Below are positions 31,516-41,117 of a stretch of DNA of 64,000 bases, piece by piece (within the stretch, counting starts at the first letter, position 1; each line of letters starts with the position of its first letter). The position numbers were made by a program, and so were the translations under genes. The notes below the pieces were generated by a model. That model had not been told where the DNA came from, did no database searches, and worked only from the letters and a program-made list of their open reading frames with translations. Where the stretch lies: positions 4,788,501 through 4,852,500 of the forward strand of contig NZ_PJMS01000001.1 in the NCBI RefSeq assembly GCF_002846555.1, given 5' to 3'. The DNA is from Aquimarina sp. MAR_2010_214. GTDB lineage: Bacteria; Bacteroidota; Bacteroidia; Flavobacteriales; Flavobacteriaceae.

Positions 31516-32250
31516 ATGGAATTTAAACCCCTAGATCCCAAAGGAAAATTATACCTAATCCCAACACGATTAGGAGATGATGTCCCTTTAGAAGTACTTC
31601 CAATATCCATCAAAAAGGTATTAGAGCAAGTAAATCATTATATAGTAGAAAACGAAAAGCAAGCAAGGCGATTTATTAAAAAAGTAAGCCCCAGCAAGTC
31701 TCAGCGCTCTATCATCATAAACACTGTTAATAAGTACACAGACACCTCTGAGATACCGAGTTACCTCACCCCTTGTCTTAACGGAGAGTCTATTGGCTTA
31801 TTATCCGATGCCGGATGCCCTGGTATTGCTGACCCAGGAGCAGAAGTTGTTAAAATAGCTCATGAAAAAGGCATACCGGTAACACCTCTTGTTGGACCAT
31901 CGTCAATACTACTAGCTATGATGAGCAGCGGGATGAATGGTCAAAATTTCACCTTTAACGGATATCTACCTATTGATAAAAACGAAAGAAAATCAACCAT
32001 TAAATATCTAGAAAAGATCTCTTTAGAAAAAAACCAATCTCAAATTTTTATCGAGACTCCTTATCGAAATGATAAAATGTTTTCCGACCTAAAAACCATA
32101 TTAAACAACAATACCCGATTATGCATTGCATGTGATATCACATTAACAACAGAGTACATAGCCACTAAAACAGTTGAAGAATGGAAAAAAGAAGAGGTAG
32201 AGGTAGATCTTCACAAAAGACCCACAATATACATCATACACAGAGATTGA
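31516..32250 (+). CDS. SAM-dependent methyltransferase, RsmI-like (tetrapyrrole methylase fold)
   Basis: A 244-residue protein with features of the RsmI/tetrapyrrole methylase family: GKLYLIPTRLGDD at the N-terminus, ISLLSDAGCPGIADPG-like sequence (residues about 94-110), PVTPLVGPSSILLA and FNGYLP. RsmI 2'-O-methylates C1402 of 16S rRNA. The start GKLYLIPTxLG differs from classical RsmI and marks a Bacteroidota paralogue, so the substrate is not certain. It is convergent with the muramidase-like gene, with a 14-base gap. Confidence 0.8.
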   Translation: MEFKPLDPKGKLYLIPTRLGDDVPLEVLPISIKKVLEQVNHYIVENEKQARRFIKKVSPSKSQRSIIINTVNKYTDTSEIPSYLTPCLNGESIGLLSDAGCPGIADPGAEVVKIAHEKGIPVTPLVGPSSILLAMMSSGMNGQNFTFNGYLPIDKNERKSTIKYLEKISLEKNQSQIFIETPYRNDKMFSDLKTILNNNTRLCIACDITLTTEYIATKTVEEWKKEEVEVDLHKRPTIYIIHRD

Positions 32251-32264
32251 GCTTATAAGAAAAG

Positions 32265-32906
32265 TTAGATTACTTTTGCTTTTTTATTTGGAACAACAAA
32301 AGAAGTGTCATATCCTCCAAATCGCTTCATATAATATCGAATTGTAGTTCCAAAAGCATCTGCAAATCCTTCTACCCCTCCGCTACGTAAATATTTTTTT
32401 ACAGCACCAGGTCCTGATAGATGAGCAGCAGCAAGAATTCCCGATTCTGTTACCTCTACTCCATTCATCCTTCTACCAACAAACCATTTTATATCCCTTC
32501 GTAAAACCCATTTATTTCTGGATAGATTTGCATAAAATGCTTTTTCCTGAAGAACAGGGTCGCTTAGAAATTTATTTCTTTTTACATTTTTAACCCCTAT
32601 TAAAGCAAGTGTCCCTTTACCAAATTGATATTTCCCTAAATAACCAAATTGATTAACCACACCATAATCCCCTCGAGACTCCTTAAAAGCAACAGCTTCC
32701 TTAAATCCTATATAGGATTTTCCAAGCTCTGGAGAGATAAATGTATTATCGTCTTCTATTTCATTAAAATTCGGTGCAATGTAATACAGATCTAAACCTT
32801 CTGTACTATAAGAACTAAGATCTACGTTCTCTTTTGTTCTAAAACTTAGCAAAAGTATTCCCCCAATTGTAAGTATTATAGATAATCCTATTATCCTCTT
32901 TATCAT
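32265..32906 (-). CDS. Lysozyme/transglycosylase-like exported protein
   Basis: Started at the ATG complementary to 32904-32906 (MIKRIIGLSIILTIGGILLLSF), it has 213 residues and an N-terminal signal anchor. The frame extends 14 codons upstream without a membrane segment. The domain at about 70-200 looks lysozyme-like: FKEAVAFKESRGDYGVVNQ has a glutamate in the place of a catalytic Glu, followed by YLGKYQFGKGTL and ILAAAHLSGPGAV. It probably cleaves or binds peptidoglycan, by inference. A promoter-like element lies 62 bases upstream. Confidence 0.65.
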   Translation of the reverse strand: MIKRIIGLSIILTIGGILLLSFRTKENVDLSSYSTEGLDLYYIAPNFNEIEDDNTFISPELGKSYIGFKEAVAFKESRGDYGVVNQFGYLGKYQFGKGTLALIGVKNVKRNKFLSDPVLQEKAFYANLSRNKWVLRRDIKWFVGRRMNGVEVTESGILAAAHLSGPGAVKKYLRSGGVEGFADAFGTTIRYYMKRFGGYDTSFVVPNKKAKVI

Positions 32907-32967
32907 ATAAAAAATTTCTAAGTAGTCATCACAAATGACGTCCCCCACTACTTAAATTTTTGCCGTG

Positions 32968-32975
32968 CAAATATA
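32968..32975 (-). promoter_or_regulatory. Putative -7 element of the muramidase-like gene
   Basis: The minus strand reads TATATTTG, an exact TAnnTTTG match. TTT stands 19 bases upstream where TTG is expected. It predicts a leader of about 55 bases. Confidence 0.4.
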
Positions 32976-33259
32976 CAACTTTTCTAGAAAATAAAAAGAA
33001 CTAAGTGTTAAAATAATTATAACGCTGAAAAACAGCATCTTACATCAAAAACTATCATTAAAAACGGTTAAAAAACTCAAAAAAAACCTTAAAAATGACA
33101 CTTAAACGTCAAACCCAGTGTTTTAATCGAAAAAAAATAAACTATTGTACTTGCTAGTAATTCACAAAAAAAACACAATTTTGTTAATAACTTCGTGTTG
33201 TTTTTTATTCAAAAAGAAAAAAACATTGCTTTTTTCCTACAACAAAGGCGGGTCGATAA
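32976..33259. other. AT-rich intergenic stretch after mltG
   Basis: No ORF with coding character is visible. A weak hairpin (AACAC/GTGTT, about 33173-33200) is followed by a T-run on the minus strand and may end the dapF-GNAT-mltG transcript. Nothing else is supported. Confidence 0.35.
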
Positions 33260-34303
33260 TCATCGTTTTACACCTTGCTTATTAATCCAGTTAATGTACT
33301 GTTTTTTATTACGATTATGCTGGTTGATCGTCTTAGCAAATTTATGATACCCGAAGTTTTCTACATTAGCCACAAAGAAGTAATATTCATGCTTTTCATA
33401 GTTAAGAACTGCATCAATCGATGAAATGTCAGGCATAGCTATTGGCCCTGGAGGTAATGAACCGTATTTATAAGTATTATAAGGACTATCTAACTCCAAA
33501 TCTTTATATAACACACGTTTTATAATCGTATCCCAGTCATTTCGGTGTTTTTTAATTGCATAGATCACAGTTGGGTCTGCATCTAATTTCCAATTATTAT
33601 TATATCTATTCATATAAACCCCTGCCACCCTAGAGCGTTCATCTACTTTTGCTGTTTCTTTTTGCACAATCGAAGCAACAGTAATAACTTGACTTTGAGT
33701 TAGCCCAATTTTCTTCGCTTTTGATACACGGGATTCGTTCCAGAATCGATTATATTCTTTCAACATTCTTTTTCTAAACTGTTCTGCAGAAGTATTCCAG
33801 AAAAATTCATATTTATTAGGTATATACATTGCCAAAGCAGTCTCTAAAGAAAAATCATTTGCTTCTAAAAAAGACTCTTCTTTAAACACTTTCAACAAAG
33901 AAACACTATCAGATTCGATTTGAGAGGCAATTCTGCCGGCCAAGTTCTCCAACCTTTCTTGATTATTAAAACTAATATGTATAGGCGAGTTCTTACTTCG
34001 TAAAACATTTATAATCTCATTATTATTAAGACCTTTTCGCAAAATATATCGCCCTGCTTTAATCTTATCAATATACCCTTTTCTTCTTGCAACCCTATCA
34101 AAACTATAGATATCACTAACAACCGGACTAATCGTTTCGATAAGTTCAGTATAGGTAGCTCCTGTAGGAATATATATAGTTGCTGTTTTAGTTTCAAAAC
34201 TCGTATTAGGAGAAAAAACCGATTGATAGACATAGTATGCAAAAATTCCTCCTGCAATTAAACCTAATAATGCAATAGCTAATAGTATTTTTTTAATGTA
34301 CAT
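33260..34303 (-). CDS. mltG: Endolytic murein transglycosylase MltG
   Basis: A 347-residue YceG-family protein with one N-terminal membrane segment (about 5-25), a LysM-like region (IPTGATYTELIETI) and the catalytic domain. The catalytic glutamate is E216 in ASIVQKETA, and SPYNTYKYGSLPPGPIAMP follows. MltG cuts nascent glycan strands and so sets their length. Its start overlaps the upstream acetyltransferase gene by 11 bases. Confidence 0.94.
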   Translation of the reverse strand: MYIKKILLAIALLGLIAGGIFAYYVYQSVFSPNTSFETKTATIYIPTGATYTELIETISPVVSDIYSFDRVARRKGYIDKIKAGRYILRKGLNNNEIINVLRSKNSPIHISFNNQERLENLAGRIASQIESDSVSLLKVFKEESFLEANDFSLETALAMYIPNKYEFFWNTSAEQFRKRMLKEYNRFWNESRVSKAKKIGLTQSQVITVASIVQKETAKVDERSRVAGVYMNRYNNNWKLDADPTVIYAIKKHRNDWDTIIKRVLYKDLELDSPYNTYKYGSLPPGPIAMPDISSIDAVLNYEKHEYYFFVANVENFGYHKFAKTINQHNRNKKQYINWINKQGVKR

Positions 34304-34820
34304 ATACTAATTGATATAAAAATTCGTCTTTATAAATATCCTTTACCAGATTCCACTCTTTCTTCACTCCTACTTTATTAAACCCTTTATTCTCAAACAA
34401 TTTAATACTAGTTAGATTATCCTCAGAGATATTTGCATATAATTGGTGTAAATGCAAGTGAGTAAAACTATAGTTTACAATAAGCTCTAAAGCTTCTGCT
34501 CCATAGCCCTTGCCTCTATTTTCTTTTTCTGCTATCAAAATACCTACCCCCGCTCTATTGTGGGTAGGATTGAAATCAAACAAATCTATCAAACCTAGTG
34601 TCGCATGATCATTAGAGCAAATAACCAACCGTAATTGTTTTACCTCATAAATATCTTTATGTGAATTTTCTAAATACTCTTTAATCAAAAATCGAGAATA
34701 TGGAGTCTGAGTAGAGCTCATTTCCCAAATCTGTTCATCATTTTCTACAATATAAACAAAATCAAGATCTTCGGGCTCAAGAGCTCGTAAATAAATATTT
34801 TCTCCTTTTAATGTTACCAT
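34293..34820 (-). CDS. GNAT family N-acetyltransferase (RimJ/RimL-like)
   Basis: A 175-residue acetyltransferase with the N-terminal IYLRALEPEDLDFVYIVEND, the CoA-binding motif IAEKENRGKGYGAEALELIV and the late LYANISEDNLTSIKLFENKGF. This is the RimJ/RimL/SpeG branch; the substrate is unknown. It overlaps both neighbours: 7 bases with dapF and 11 bases with mltG. Confidence 0.87.
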   Translation of the reverse strand: MVTLKGENIYLRALEPEDLDFVYIVENDEQIWEMSSTQTPYSRFLIKEYLENSHKDIYEVKQLRLVICSNDHATLGLIDLFDFNPTHNRAGVGILIAEKENRGKGYGAEALELIVNYSFTHLHLHQLYANISEDNLTSIKLFENKGFNKVGVKKEWNLVKDIYKDEFLYQLVYVH

Positions 34821-35599
34821 GTGATCTCTCCTTTAAAAACCTGTTTTGCAGGCCCTATCAAAAAGATATTTTCGTATCCATTCCCGTTTTTCTGAAAGGT
34901 AACTTTTAGTTGCCCTCCTTGGGTATGAATATCAATTTCCTGATCATTTGTTAGTTTAATTGCATGCATAGAAAGAGCTACCGCAGTAACTCCCGTACCA
35001 CAAGATAGGGTTTCATTTTCTACCCCTCTTTCATAAGTACGTACAGCAAATGCATTTCCATTTTTCTTTTCTACAAAATTAACATTACTCCCCGCTTCAA
35101 AATAAGGAACTCCGTTTCTTATTGCTCTACCATTACTCTCTACATCATAACTAGTCAAATCTTCAACCATTGTAACATGATGAGGAGAACCTGTATCCAA
35201 AAATAAATGGGTGTCATATTTCTCAATCTCAGATACATCCTGCATTTGCAAATACACCAAATCATCTTTTATTTCAGCTTTATGCTTACCATCAATCGCG
35301 GTAAATGTAGCCTTATCCTCTATTACTCCCAAAAAAGCTGCAAAAGCAACTAAACATCTCCCTCCATTACCGCACATTGAACTTTCGTTACCATCTGCAT
35401 TAAAATAAACCATCGTGAAGTCATCCTCTTTATCCTGAGGAAGTTCTAACAACATTAAACCATCGGCTCCAACACCAAATTTTCTGTCACAAAGTCTGGC
35501 AAACAATTTGGTATCATTTTTGGAGAGTATAGCATCTCTATTATCAATGATTACAAAATCATTCCCAGTACCTTGGTATTTATAAAACGTAAGAGTCAT
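34814..35599 (-). CDS. dapF: Diaminopimelate epimerase
   Basis: A 261-residue enzyme interconverting LL- and meso-diaminopimelate for lysine and peptidoglycan. The two catalytic cysteines are C76 (SSMCGNGGRC) and C200 (LSCGTGVTA). The N-terminus FYKYQGTGNDFVIID is typical. It is the first gene of the run dapF-GNAT-mltG, linking precursor synthesis with glycan trimming. Confidence 0.96.
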   Translation of the reverse strand: MTLTFYKYQGTGNDFVIIDNRDAILSKNDTKLFARLCDRKFGVGADGLMLLELPQDKEDDFTMVYFNADGNESSMCGNGGRCLVAFAAFLGVIEDKATFTAIDGKHKAEIKDDLVYLQMQDVSEIEKYDTHLFLDTGSPHHVTMVEDLTSYDVESNGRAIRNGVPYFEAGSNVNFVEKKNGNAFAVRTYERGVENETLSCGTGVTAVALSMHAIKLTNDQEIDIHTQGGQLKVTFQKNGNGYENIFLIGPAKQVFKGEITW

Positions 35600-35619
35600 T
35601 ATTCTTTCAATTATATAAG

Positions 35620-35627
35620 CAAAGGTA
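35620..35627 (-). promoter_or_regulatory. Putative -7 element of the dapF-mltG run
   Basis: The minus strand reads TACCTTTG, exact to TAnnTTTG, 20 bases before the dapF ATG. A TTG lies only 13 bases further upstream, closer than the usual 17-23. Confidence 0.4.
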
Positions 35628-35765
35628 CAAAGAATGTTATCAAAAAACCGTTGTTAATTGTGAGTTAAATTTGATAAAAAAAGTATACTATAATTGTAAT
35701 TTTAAGAGTTAATAGAAGTCTATTAGATTAGTATTACATAAATCAAACAAAAAAAAGAGAAGAAA

Positions 35766-37178
35766 ATGAAAAGATTTTTGAGTTTATTGGTTGTAGCTAT
35801 TGTAGCAGGTGCACTTACTTTAGGTGGATATAAAATATTTTTAGAACCTGAAAAAACCATCGTTATTAACGAAAGTGAAACCAAACCTAATCTAACCCCT
35901 GTAAACTACAACCCTGTCACTACTAATGCATCTGTTTCTGGTATTGATTTTACTACCGCCGCAGAAAAAACAGTAAATGCTGTAGTTCATGTTAAGCAAT
36001 ATGGAATTTCGCGTACGCCAAGAAATCTAATGGAATTTTTTAGAAATGGCGGAGCACAAGAAAGAAAAATTCAAGGTGCTGGATCTGGAGTTATCATTAC
36101 AGAAGATGGATATATTGTAACCAATAACCATGTAATTGACGGAGCTACTGATTTAGAAATTACATTAAATAATAATAAATCATATAAAGCCAAAGTAGTT
36201 GGTACTGCTCCACAGTTTGATATAGCACTCATTAAGATTGATGCTGAAGAAAAATTATCATATATCCCATTTGGTGATTCTAATTCAGCTAAAATCGGGG
36301 AATGGGTACTTGCTGTAGGTAACCCATTTAACCTTACTTCTACAGTTACCGCAGGTATTATAAGCGCAAAATCAAGAGACCTAAATGAGTTTGACGACAA
36401 AATTCAATCCTTCATACAAACCGATGCTGCAATTAACCCTGGTAATAGCGGAGGTGCATTAGTTAATATAAGAGGAGAATTGATAGGTATAAATACGGCA
36501 ATAACTTCGCAAACAGGAAGCTATGTTGGATATGCTTTTGCTGTACCATCCAATAATGCTAAGAAAATTATAGATGATATTATTGAATTTGGAGGCGTAC
36601 AACGTGGAATATTAGGTATACAAGGAGGAACCATAAATCCAAAAGTTATGGAAAAATATGACATTTCAGTTTCTCAAGGTGTATTTGTAGCCTCGGTTTC
36701 AGATGATAGTGGAGCTAAAAAAGCTGGTCTTTTAGAAGGAGATGTTATAAGAGAAATAGATGGACTACCTATAAAGAAATTTGCAGATTTAACAGGATAT
36801 GTAAACAGCAAGAGACCTAAAGATGTAATCAACGTTAAAGTCTTAAGAAAAAGAAAAGAAATAACTTTACCCGTTACCTTATCAAAATACGAAATTCAAA
36901 AATATAATATAAATGATGTTGGTGTAGAAGTTAGAAATCCACCTAAAGGGTATTTAAATAATTTTGAGCTTGATCATGGAGTTGTAATTAGCAAGGCACT
37001 AAGCTCTAGAATGAAAAGATACAATCTTGAAGGATTGATTATTAGCGAAATAGACGGAAAAAAAGTGAGAAATGTTCTTGAAGTAAAAAACATAATAGAA
37101 AGCAAATACAAAGATGAAGATATCACGATTAGCCTAGTGGATCGAAGTGGTCAGAAAAGAGAATTTGTATTTCAATAA
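35766..37178 (+). CDS. HtrA/DegP-type periplasmic serine protease
   Basis: A 470-residue protein with an N-terminal membrane/signal segment (about 3-22), a trypsin-like domain with catalytic H122 (TNNHVIDGA), D152 (FDIALIK) and S228 (NPGNSGGA), and two C-terminal PDZ domains (about 285-370 and 385-470). The last PDZ has lost some usual glycine motifs. It degrades or refolds misfolded envelope proteins. A strong terminator follows at 37209. It is divergent from dapF. Confidence 0.93.
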   Translation: MKRFLSLLVVAIVAGALTLGGYKIFLEPEKTIVINESETKPNLTPVNYNPVTTNASVSGIDFTTAAEKTVNAVVHVKQYGISRTPRNLMEFFRNGGAQERKIQGAGSGVIITEDGYIVTNNHVIDGATDLEITLNNNKSYKAKVVGTAPQFDIALIKIDAEEKLSYIPFGDSNSAKIGEWVLAVGNPFNLTSTVTAGIISAKSRDLNEFDDKIQSFIQTDAAINPGNSGGALVNIRGELIGINTAITSQTGSYVGYAFAVPSNNAKKIIDDIIEFGGVQRGILGIQGGTINPKVMEKYDISVSQGVFVASVSDDSGAKKAGLLEGDVIREIDGLPIKKFADLTGYVNSKRPKDVINVKVLRKRKEITLPVTLSKYEIQKYNINDVGVEVRNPPKGYLNNFELDHGVVISKALSSRMKRYNLEGLIISEIDGKKVRNVLEVKNIIESKYKDEDITISLVDRSGQKREFVFQ

Positions 37179-37208
37179 ACATCATAAAACATAAATACAA
37201 CAGTACCT

Positions 37209-37242
37209 CCCATTACTTTTATAAAGTAATGGGATTTTTTTT
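37209..37242 (+). terminator. Intrinsic terminator after htrA
   Basis: Perfect 11-bp stem (CCCATTACTTT at 37209-37219 with 37223-37233), a 3-base loop, and eight T at 37235-37242. Confidence 0.9.
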
Positions 37243-37275
37243 CACAAAAGGTTTCACGAAAACGTTTGAAATATA

Positions 37276-37283
37276 TACTTTTG
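37276..37283 (+). promoter_or_regulatory. Putative -7 element of the GAPDH gene
   Basis: TACTTTTG matches TAnnTTTG exactly and lies 34 bases before the ATG, just after the htrA terminator. The -33 region (about 37252) reads TTT rather than TTG. Confidence 0.5.
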
Positions 37284-37317
37284 CACGAAATTTCAAGACT
37301 TTAAAACACAACACATT

Positions 37318-38766
37318 ATGAGCTCTAACGAAGTTTATGAAAAAGAGTTAGCCTTTCAGGCAGACAGACGTCGCGCTACAGTAGCATTTATAAAGACTGT
37401 AAGCGATCTTTGGTACGACAATTCTATCGAATTGGTACTTTTCCGCAACCAGTTAATTGATAAGAACGTAAGTGAAATTATCAATTTACATGAATATGCA
37501 GGCGAGTTTGTACAAAAACCTATTTCAATTTTTGATTCTGCAGAAATCGCGCAAGCTATCAAATTAATGAATTTACCTCCGTCAAAATTAGACATTGGTA
37601 AACTCACATATGAGTACCATTTAGCAAGTGATGAATACAGTTCAATAAATAGTTTTGTACAAAATAAGCTAAAAGATGCAAAGACATTCAAACCAATTTC
37701 TCCAAAAAATGTAGTACTCTATGGATTCGGACGAATTGGTCGTTTGGTAGCCAGAGAATTGATGACCATTACAGGCAAAGGAAGTCAATTAAGACTTAGA
37801 GCTATAGTAACTCGAGGAACAATCACTCAAGAAGTATTAGAAAAAAGAGCCTCCTTACTTCGCAGTGATTCTGTACATGGAGACTTTGCCGGTACTGTAG
37901 AAACAGATTTACCAAATAGTGCTTTGATTATTAATGGCACCACTGTAAAAATTATTAGCGCCAATAATCCAGAAGATATAGATTACACTTCTTATGGAAT
38001 TCAAGATGCTCTGATCATAGACAACACAGGTGCTTTTAGAGACAAAGAAGCATTAAGCAGACATCTGGCTGCAAAAGGAGCAAACAAAGTATTACTCACT
38101 GCTCCTGGAAAAGGAATTCCCAATATTGTACATGGAGTTAACCATAAAGAACATGATCCTGATAAAGTAGATATTTTTTCTGCTGCTTCTTGTACCACAA
38201 ATGCAATTACTCCAATACTTCAAGCTGTAGACGAAAGTTTTGGTGTAGTTAATGGTCACCTCGAGACAATACACGCATATACCAATGACCAGAATCTGGT
38301 AGATAATATGCACAAAAAATACAGAAGAGGTCGCGCTGCTGCTCTAAATATGGTAATTACAGAAACAGGAGCAGGAAAAGCAGTTTCTAAAGCATTGCCT
38401 AGTTTTGAAGGAAAATTAACATCTAATGCAATACGAGTTCCTGTACCAAATGGATCATTAGCGATTCTTAATCTTAATTTAGAGAAGAAAACCTCTAAAG
38501 AAAGCATGAATGCGGTACTCAAAAAATATGCATTAGAAGGAGATTTGGTAGAGCAAATAAAATATTCATTAGACAACGAATTAGTATCTAGTGATATTAT
38601 TGGTTCTTCTGCACCATCTATATATGATAGTAACGCTACTATTGTAGATGCAAAAGGAAATAATGCCGTTTTATATGTATGGTATGATAACGAATATGGA
38701 TATAGTCATCAAGTAATAAGACTATCAAAATATATCGCCAAAGTAAGACGTTTTACTTATTATTAG
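37318..38766 (+). CDS. Glyceraldehyde-3-phosphate dehydrogenase, long N-terminally extended form
   Basis: A 482-residue protein. Residues from about 130 form a normal GAPDH with the NAD-binding VLYGFGRIGRLVARE, catalytic Cys292 in SCTTNA and His319 in HAYTNDQN. The first 125 or so residues are an extra helical domain that is absent from the usual 335-residue enzyme; similar long forms occur in Bacteroidota. It oxidises glyceraldehyde-3-phosphate or runs in reverse for gluconeogenesis; the direction and cofactor preference cannot be read. It is a monocistronic unit between two terminators. Confidence 0.9.
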   Translation: MSSNEVYEKELAFQADRRRATVAFIKTVSDLWYDNSIELVLFRNQLIDKNVSEIINLHEYAGEFVQKPISIFDSAEIAQAIKLMNLPPSKLDIGKLTYEYHLASDEYSSINSFVQNKLKDAKTFKPISPKNVVLYGFGRIGRLVARELMTITGKGSQLRLRAIVTRGTITQEVLEKRASLLRSDSVHGDFAGTVETDLPNSALIINGTTVKIISANNPEDIDYTSYGIQDALIIDNTGAFRDKEALSRHLAAKGANKVLLTAPGKGIPNIVHGVNHKEHDPDKVDIFSAASCTTNAITPILQAVDESFGVVNGHLETIHAYTNDQNLVDNMHKKYRRGRAAALNMVITETGAGKAVSKALPSFEGKLTSNAIRVPVPNGSLAILNLNLEKKTSKESMNAVLKKYALEGDLVEQIKYSLDNELVSSDIIGSSAPSIYDSNATIVDAKGNNAVLYVWYDNEYGYSHQVIRLSKYIAKVRRFTYY

Positions 38767-38788
38767 TAGTCGTTTTTATCAAAATTTT

Positions 38789-38822
38789 AAAAGTCGTTAT
38801 TGTATAAATAACGACTTTTTTT
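38789..38822 (+). terminator. Intrinsic terminator after GAPDH
   Basis: Stem AAGTCGTTAT (38791-38800) pairs perfectly with 38808-38817 across a 7-base loop and is followed by a T-run. Confidence 0.88.
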
Positions 38823-39119
38823 ATTCCTATTCTTCAAAAAGAAAAAATGTAATTTACAAAACTCGTTTTAAAAAGATGTAAAATTTTAATTATCAATAAA
38901 TTATCTTCAAAACCATCTATACATGAATTCTTGCAAAAAAAACTTTATAATTACTTACAATATCGTACATTTATTACCGTTACAGAAGAAATTAATAACC
39001 AAAAAGAAACGACATATAAATATTCCCTATACTATATATACATTAGTTATTTTACTCTCTAACTACCACCTCACTATAGGGATATCGAATCTAACCATTA
39101 AAAACATAAGAATAACAAT
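38823..39119. other. AT-rich gap before the coiled-coil membrane protein
   Basis: About 300 bases with no gene I can support. A 66-codon ORF at 38923-39123 is rich in Ile, Lys and Asn, has no domain-like pattern and probably is fortuitous. Confidence 0.4.
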
Positions 39120-39737
39120 ATGAAATTACCACAGTATCTATTAGTTTTAATACTACTTCTATCCTTTTTTGAAACTGCATATGCACAAGAAGAAAACACA
39201 ACTGTTACTGAAGCTTTAAAACAGGAAAAGATAGAGGGGCAATTTGATATGGTGATAAAAAAGTCCGGGAAATTTCAAGAATACAAGGTAGTAAAGCTAG
39301 TTTGGTTAAATAAACTAAAAAGCAATACTATAGATACACTTAAAACATTAGAGTCAAAACTAAATACAACCAATCTTAAGATTGATGAACAAAAAACTAC
39401 AATTACCGGACTCGAAGAATCACTTGCCAAAACAAATGTAGATCTTACTACTGTTACTAAAGAAAAAAACAGTATTAACTTTTTTGGAGCAGCATTAACC
39501 AAATCCAGTTACAAAACTATTATGTGGGTTATTATTGGTGTGCTCATCGCCTTACTTAGTTTCTTTATCTATAAATTCAAAAACAGTAATACAATAACAC
39601 TACAAGCCAGAAAAGCATTATCCGAAACCGAAGCAGAGTTTGAGGATCACAGACGAAGAGCTTTAGAACGAGAGCAAAAAGTAATGCGTAAGCTTCAGGA
39701 TGAAATCAACAAACAACGCAAAGCTGGTGCTAAGTAA
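39120..39737 (+). CDS. Exported coiled-coil protein with one membrane segment, unknown function
   Basis: A 205-residue protein with a signal peptide (about 1-22, ending AYAQ), a periplasmic helical segment with heptad character (about 65-120, SKLNTTNLKIDEQKTTITGL), a membrane segment (about 138-156, TIMWVIIGVLIALLSFFIY) and a charged cytoplasmic coiled coil (about 165-205). It sits 68 bases before trmD. Homologues in flavobacteria are sometimes annotated as trmD-like because of this neighbourhood, but no methyltransferase motif is present. The role is unknown. Confidence 0.7.
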   Translation: MKLPQYLLVLILLLSFFETAYAQEENTTVTEALKQEKIEGQFDMVIKKSGKFQEYKVVKLVWLNKLKSNTIDTLKTLESKLNTTNLKIDEQKTTITGLEESLAKTNVDLTTVTKEKNSINFFGAALTKSSYKTIMWVIIGVLIALLSFFIYKFKNSNTITLQARKALSETEAEFEDHRRRALEREQKVMRKLQDEINKQRKAGAK

Positions 39738-39805
39738 TTTTAATTTCTAGATTTTCATCATATTCTTTTGCATCTTTGCATCCATAAATGAATTAGAAGA
39801 TAAAG

Positions 39806-40483
39806 ATGCGCATAGATATCATCACTGTAGTACCAGATATACTAAAAAGTCCTTTTGAAGCTTCAATAATGAAGCGATCAATAGAAAAAGGATTAGTAGA
39901 AGTACAGTTTCACAATCTTAGAGATTATACTGATACAAATTACAAACAAGTTGACGATTATCAATTTGGTGGTGGTGCTGGTATGGTTATGATGATAGAA
40001 CCCATAGATAAATGCATCTCTAAGCTAAAATCAGAAAGGGATTATGACGAAATCATCTATATGACTCCAGATGGTGAAACCTTAACTCAAGGAACTGCAA
40101 ACCAATTATCTTTAAAAGGAAATCTAATTATTCTTTGTGGCCATTACAAAGGAGTAGATCAACGTGTAAGAGATCATTTTATCACCAAAGAAATATCTGT
40201 TGGAGACTATGTATTATCAGGTGGAGAACTGGGCGCATTGATCTTATGTGATACCATCATTAGACTTATTCCAGGAGTACTCGGTAACGAAACCTCGGCA
40301 CTAACTGATTCTTTTCAGGACAACTTATTAGCTCCCCCTATTTATACAAGACCCGCAGAATATAAAGGCTGGAAAGTACCAGAAGTTCTAACCTCCGGTA
40401 ATTTCCCTAAAATAGAAACATGGCGTGAAGAACAAGCCTACCAAAGAACAAAAGATCGTAGACCTGATCTGTTGGAAGAGTAA
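39806..40483 (+). CDS. trmD: tRNA (guanine37-N1)-methyltransferase
   Basis: A 225-residue SPOUT methyltransferase with [12 protein letters not shown] at the N-terminus, the trefoil-knot SAM-site segments [24 protein letters not shown] and [15 protein letters not shown], and [16 protein letters not shown]. It makes m1G37 in tRNAs and prevents +1 frameshifting. rplS follows 261 bases later with its own promoter. Confidence 0.96.
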   Translation: MRIDIITVVPDILKSPFEASIMKRSIEKGLVEVQFHNLRDYTDTNYKQVDDYQFGGGAGMVMMIEPIDKCISKLKSERDYDEIIYMTPDGETLTQGTANQLSLKGNLIILCGHYKGVDQRVRDHFITKEISVGDYVLSGGELGALILCDTIIRLIPGVLGNETSALTDSFQDNLLAPPIYTRPAEYKGWKVPEVLTSGNFPKIETWREEQAYQRTKDRRPDLLEE

Positions 40484-40644
40484 AATATTTCACAAATCAA
40501 TACCTAATCTACTATTAATATTAGAAAAAAGTAGTATAAACTTTGTTTTTACTTCTAAAACACAATCATATACTCACTATTTACGAACACCTTATCGTAA
40601 ATTGAAAATCATAAATCGACAAGAAAATAATAATCACAAAACAC

Positions 40645-40674
40645 TTGCAAATCATCAAATAATGCTTACTTTTG
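40645..40674 (+). promoter_or_regulatory. Consensus Bacteroidota promoter of rplS
   Basis: TTG at 40645-40647 and TACTTTTG at 40667-40674 are separated by 19 bases, an exact fit to the Bacteroidota sigma-A promoter TTG-N17-23-TAnnTTTG. The predicted start site leaves a leader of about 60 bases before rplS. This is the clearest promoter in the window. Confidence 0.75.
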
Positions 40675-40744
40675 CACCCTGATTAAATCAACCTCTGGCG
40701 AAAATCGCGAATGTTGTTTTAATAAAATCAAGAAACTATATCAA

Positions 40745-41095
40745 ATGGAAGATTTAGTAAAATTCGTTCAAGACGAATTTGTTACAAAAAAAGAGATGTC
40801 TGACTTCTCTGCAGGTGATACAATCACTGTTTATTACGAAATTAAAGAAGGAAACAAAACACGTACACAGTTCTTTAGAGGAGTTGTAATTCAAAGAAGA
40901 GGTTCTGGGTCTACTGAAACATTTACAATCAGAAAGATGTCAGGAACTATTGGTGTAGAGCGTATTTTTCCTATAAACCTACCAGCACTTCAAAAAATCG
41001 AAGTAAACAAAAGAGGTAAAGTTCGTAGAGCTCGTATATTCTACTTTAGAGGACTTACCGGTAAAAAAGCACGCATTAGAGAAAAAAGAAACTAA
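40745..41095 (+). CDS. rplS: 50S ribosomal protein L19
   Basis: A 116-residue ribosomal protein with KFVQDEFVTKK, GDTITVYYEIKEGNKTRTQ, the conserved FRGVVIQRRGSGSTETFTIRK and VRRARIFYFRGLTGKKARI-type C-terminus. L19 sits at the 30S-50S interface. It has its own consensus promoter and a strong terminator. Confidence 0.97.
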   Translation: MEDLVKFVQDEFVTKKEMSDFSAGDTITVYYEIKEGNKTRTQFFRGVVIQRRGSGSTETFTIRKMSGTIGVERIFPINLPALQKIEVNKRGKVRRARIFYFRGLTGKKARIREKRN

Positions 41096-41117
41096 TTCTT
41101 TATTTCTTTTACAGAAC

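Noticed and set aside
38923..39123. 66-codon ORF before the coiled-coil membrane protein
   Set aside because: Its composition is Ile/Lys/Asn-rich as expected of random AT-rich DNA, it has no signal peptide or domain pattern, and it overlaps the next start by 4 bases only.
40425..40682. 85-codon ORF overlapping the 3' end of trmD
   Set aside because: It is out of frame with trmD, low in complexity, and contains the rplS promoter.
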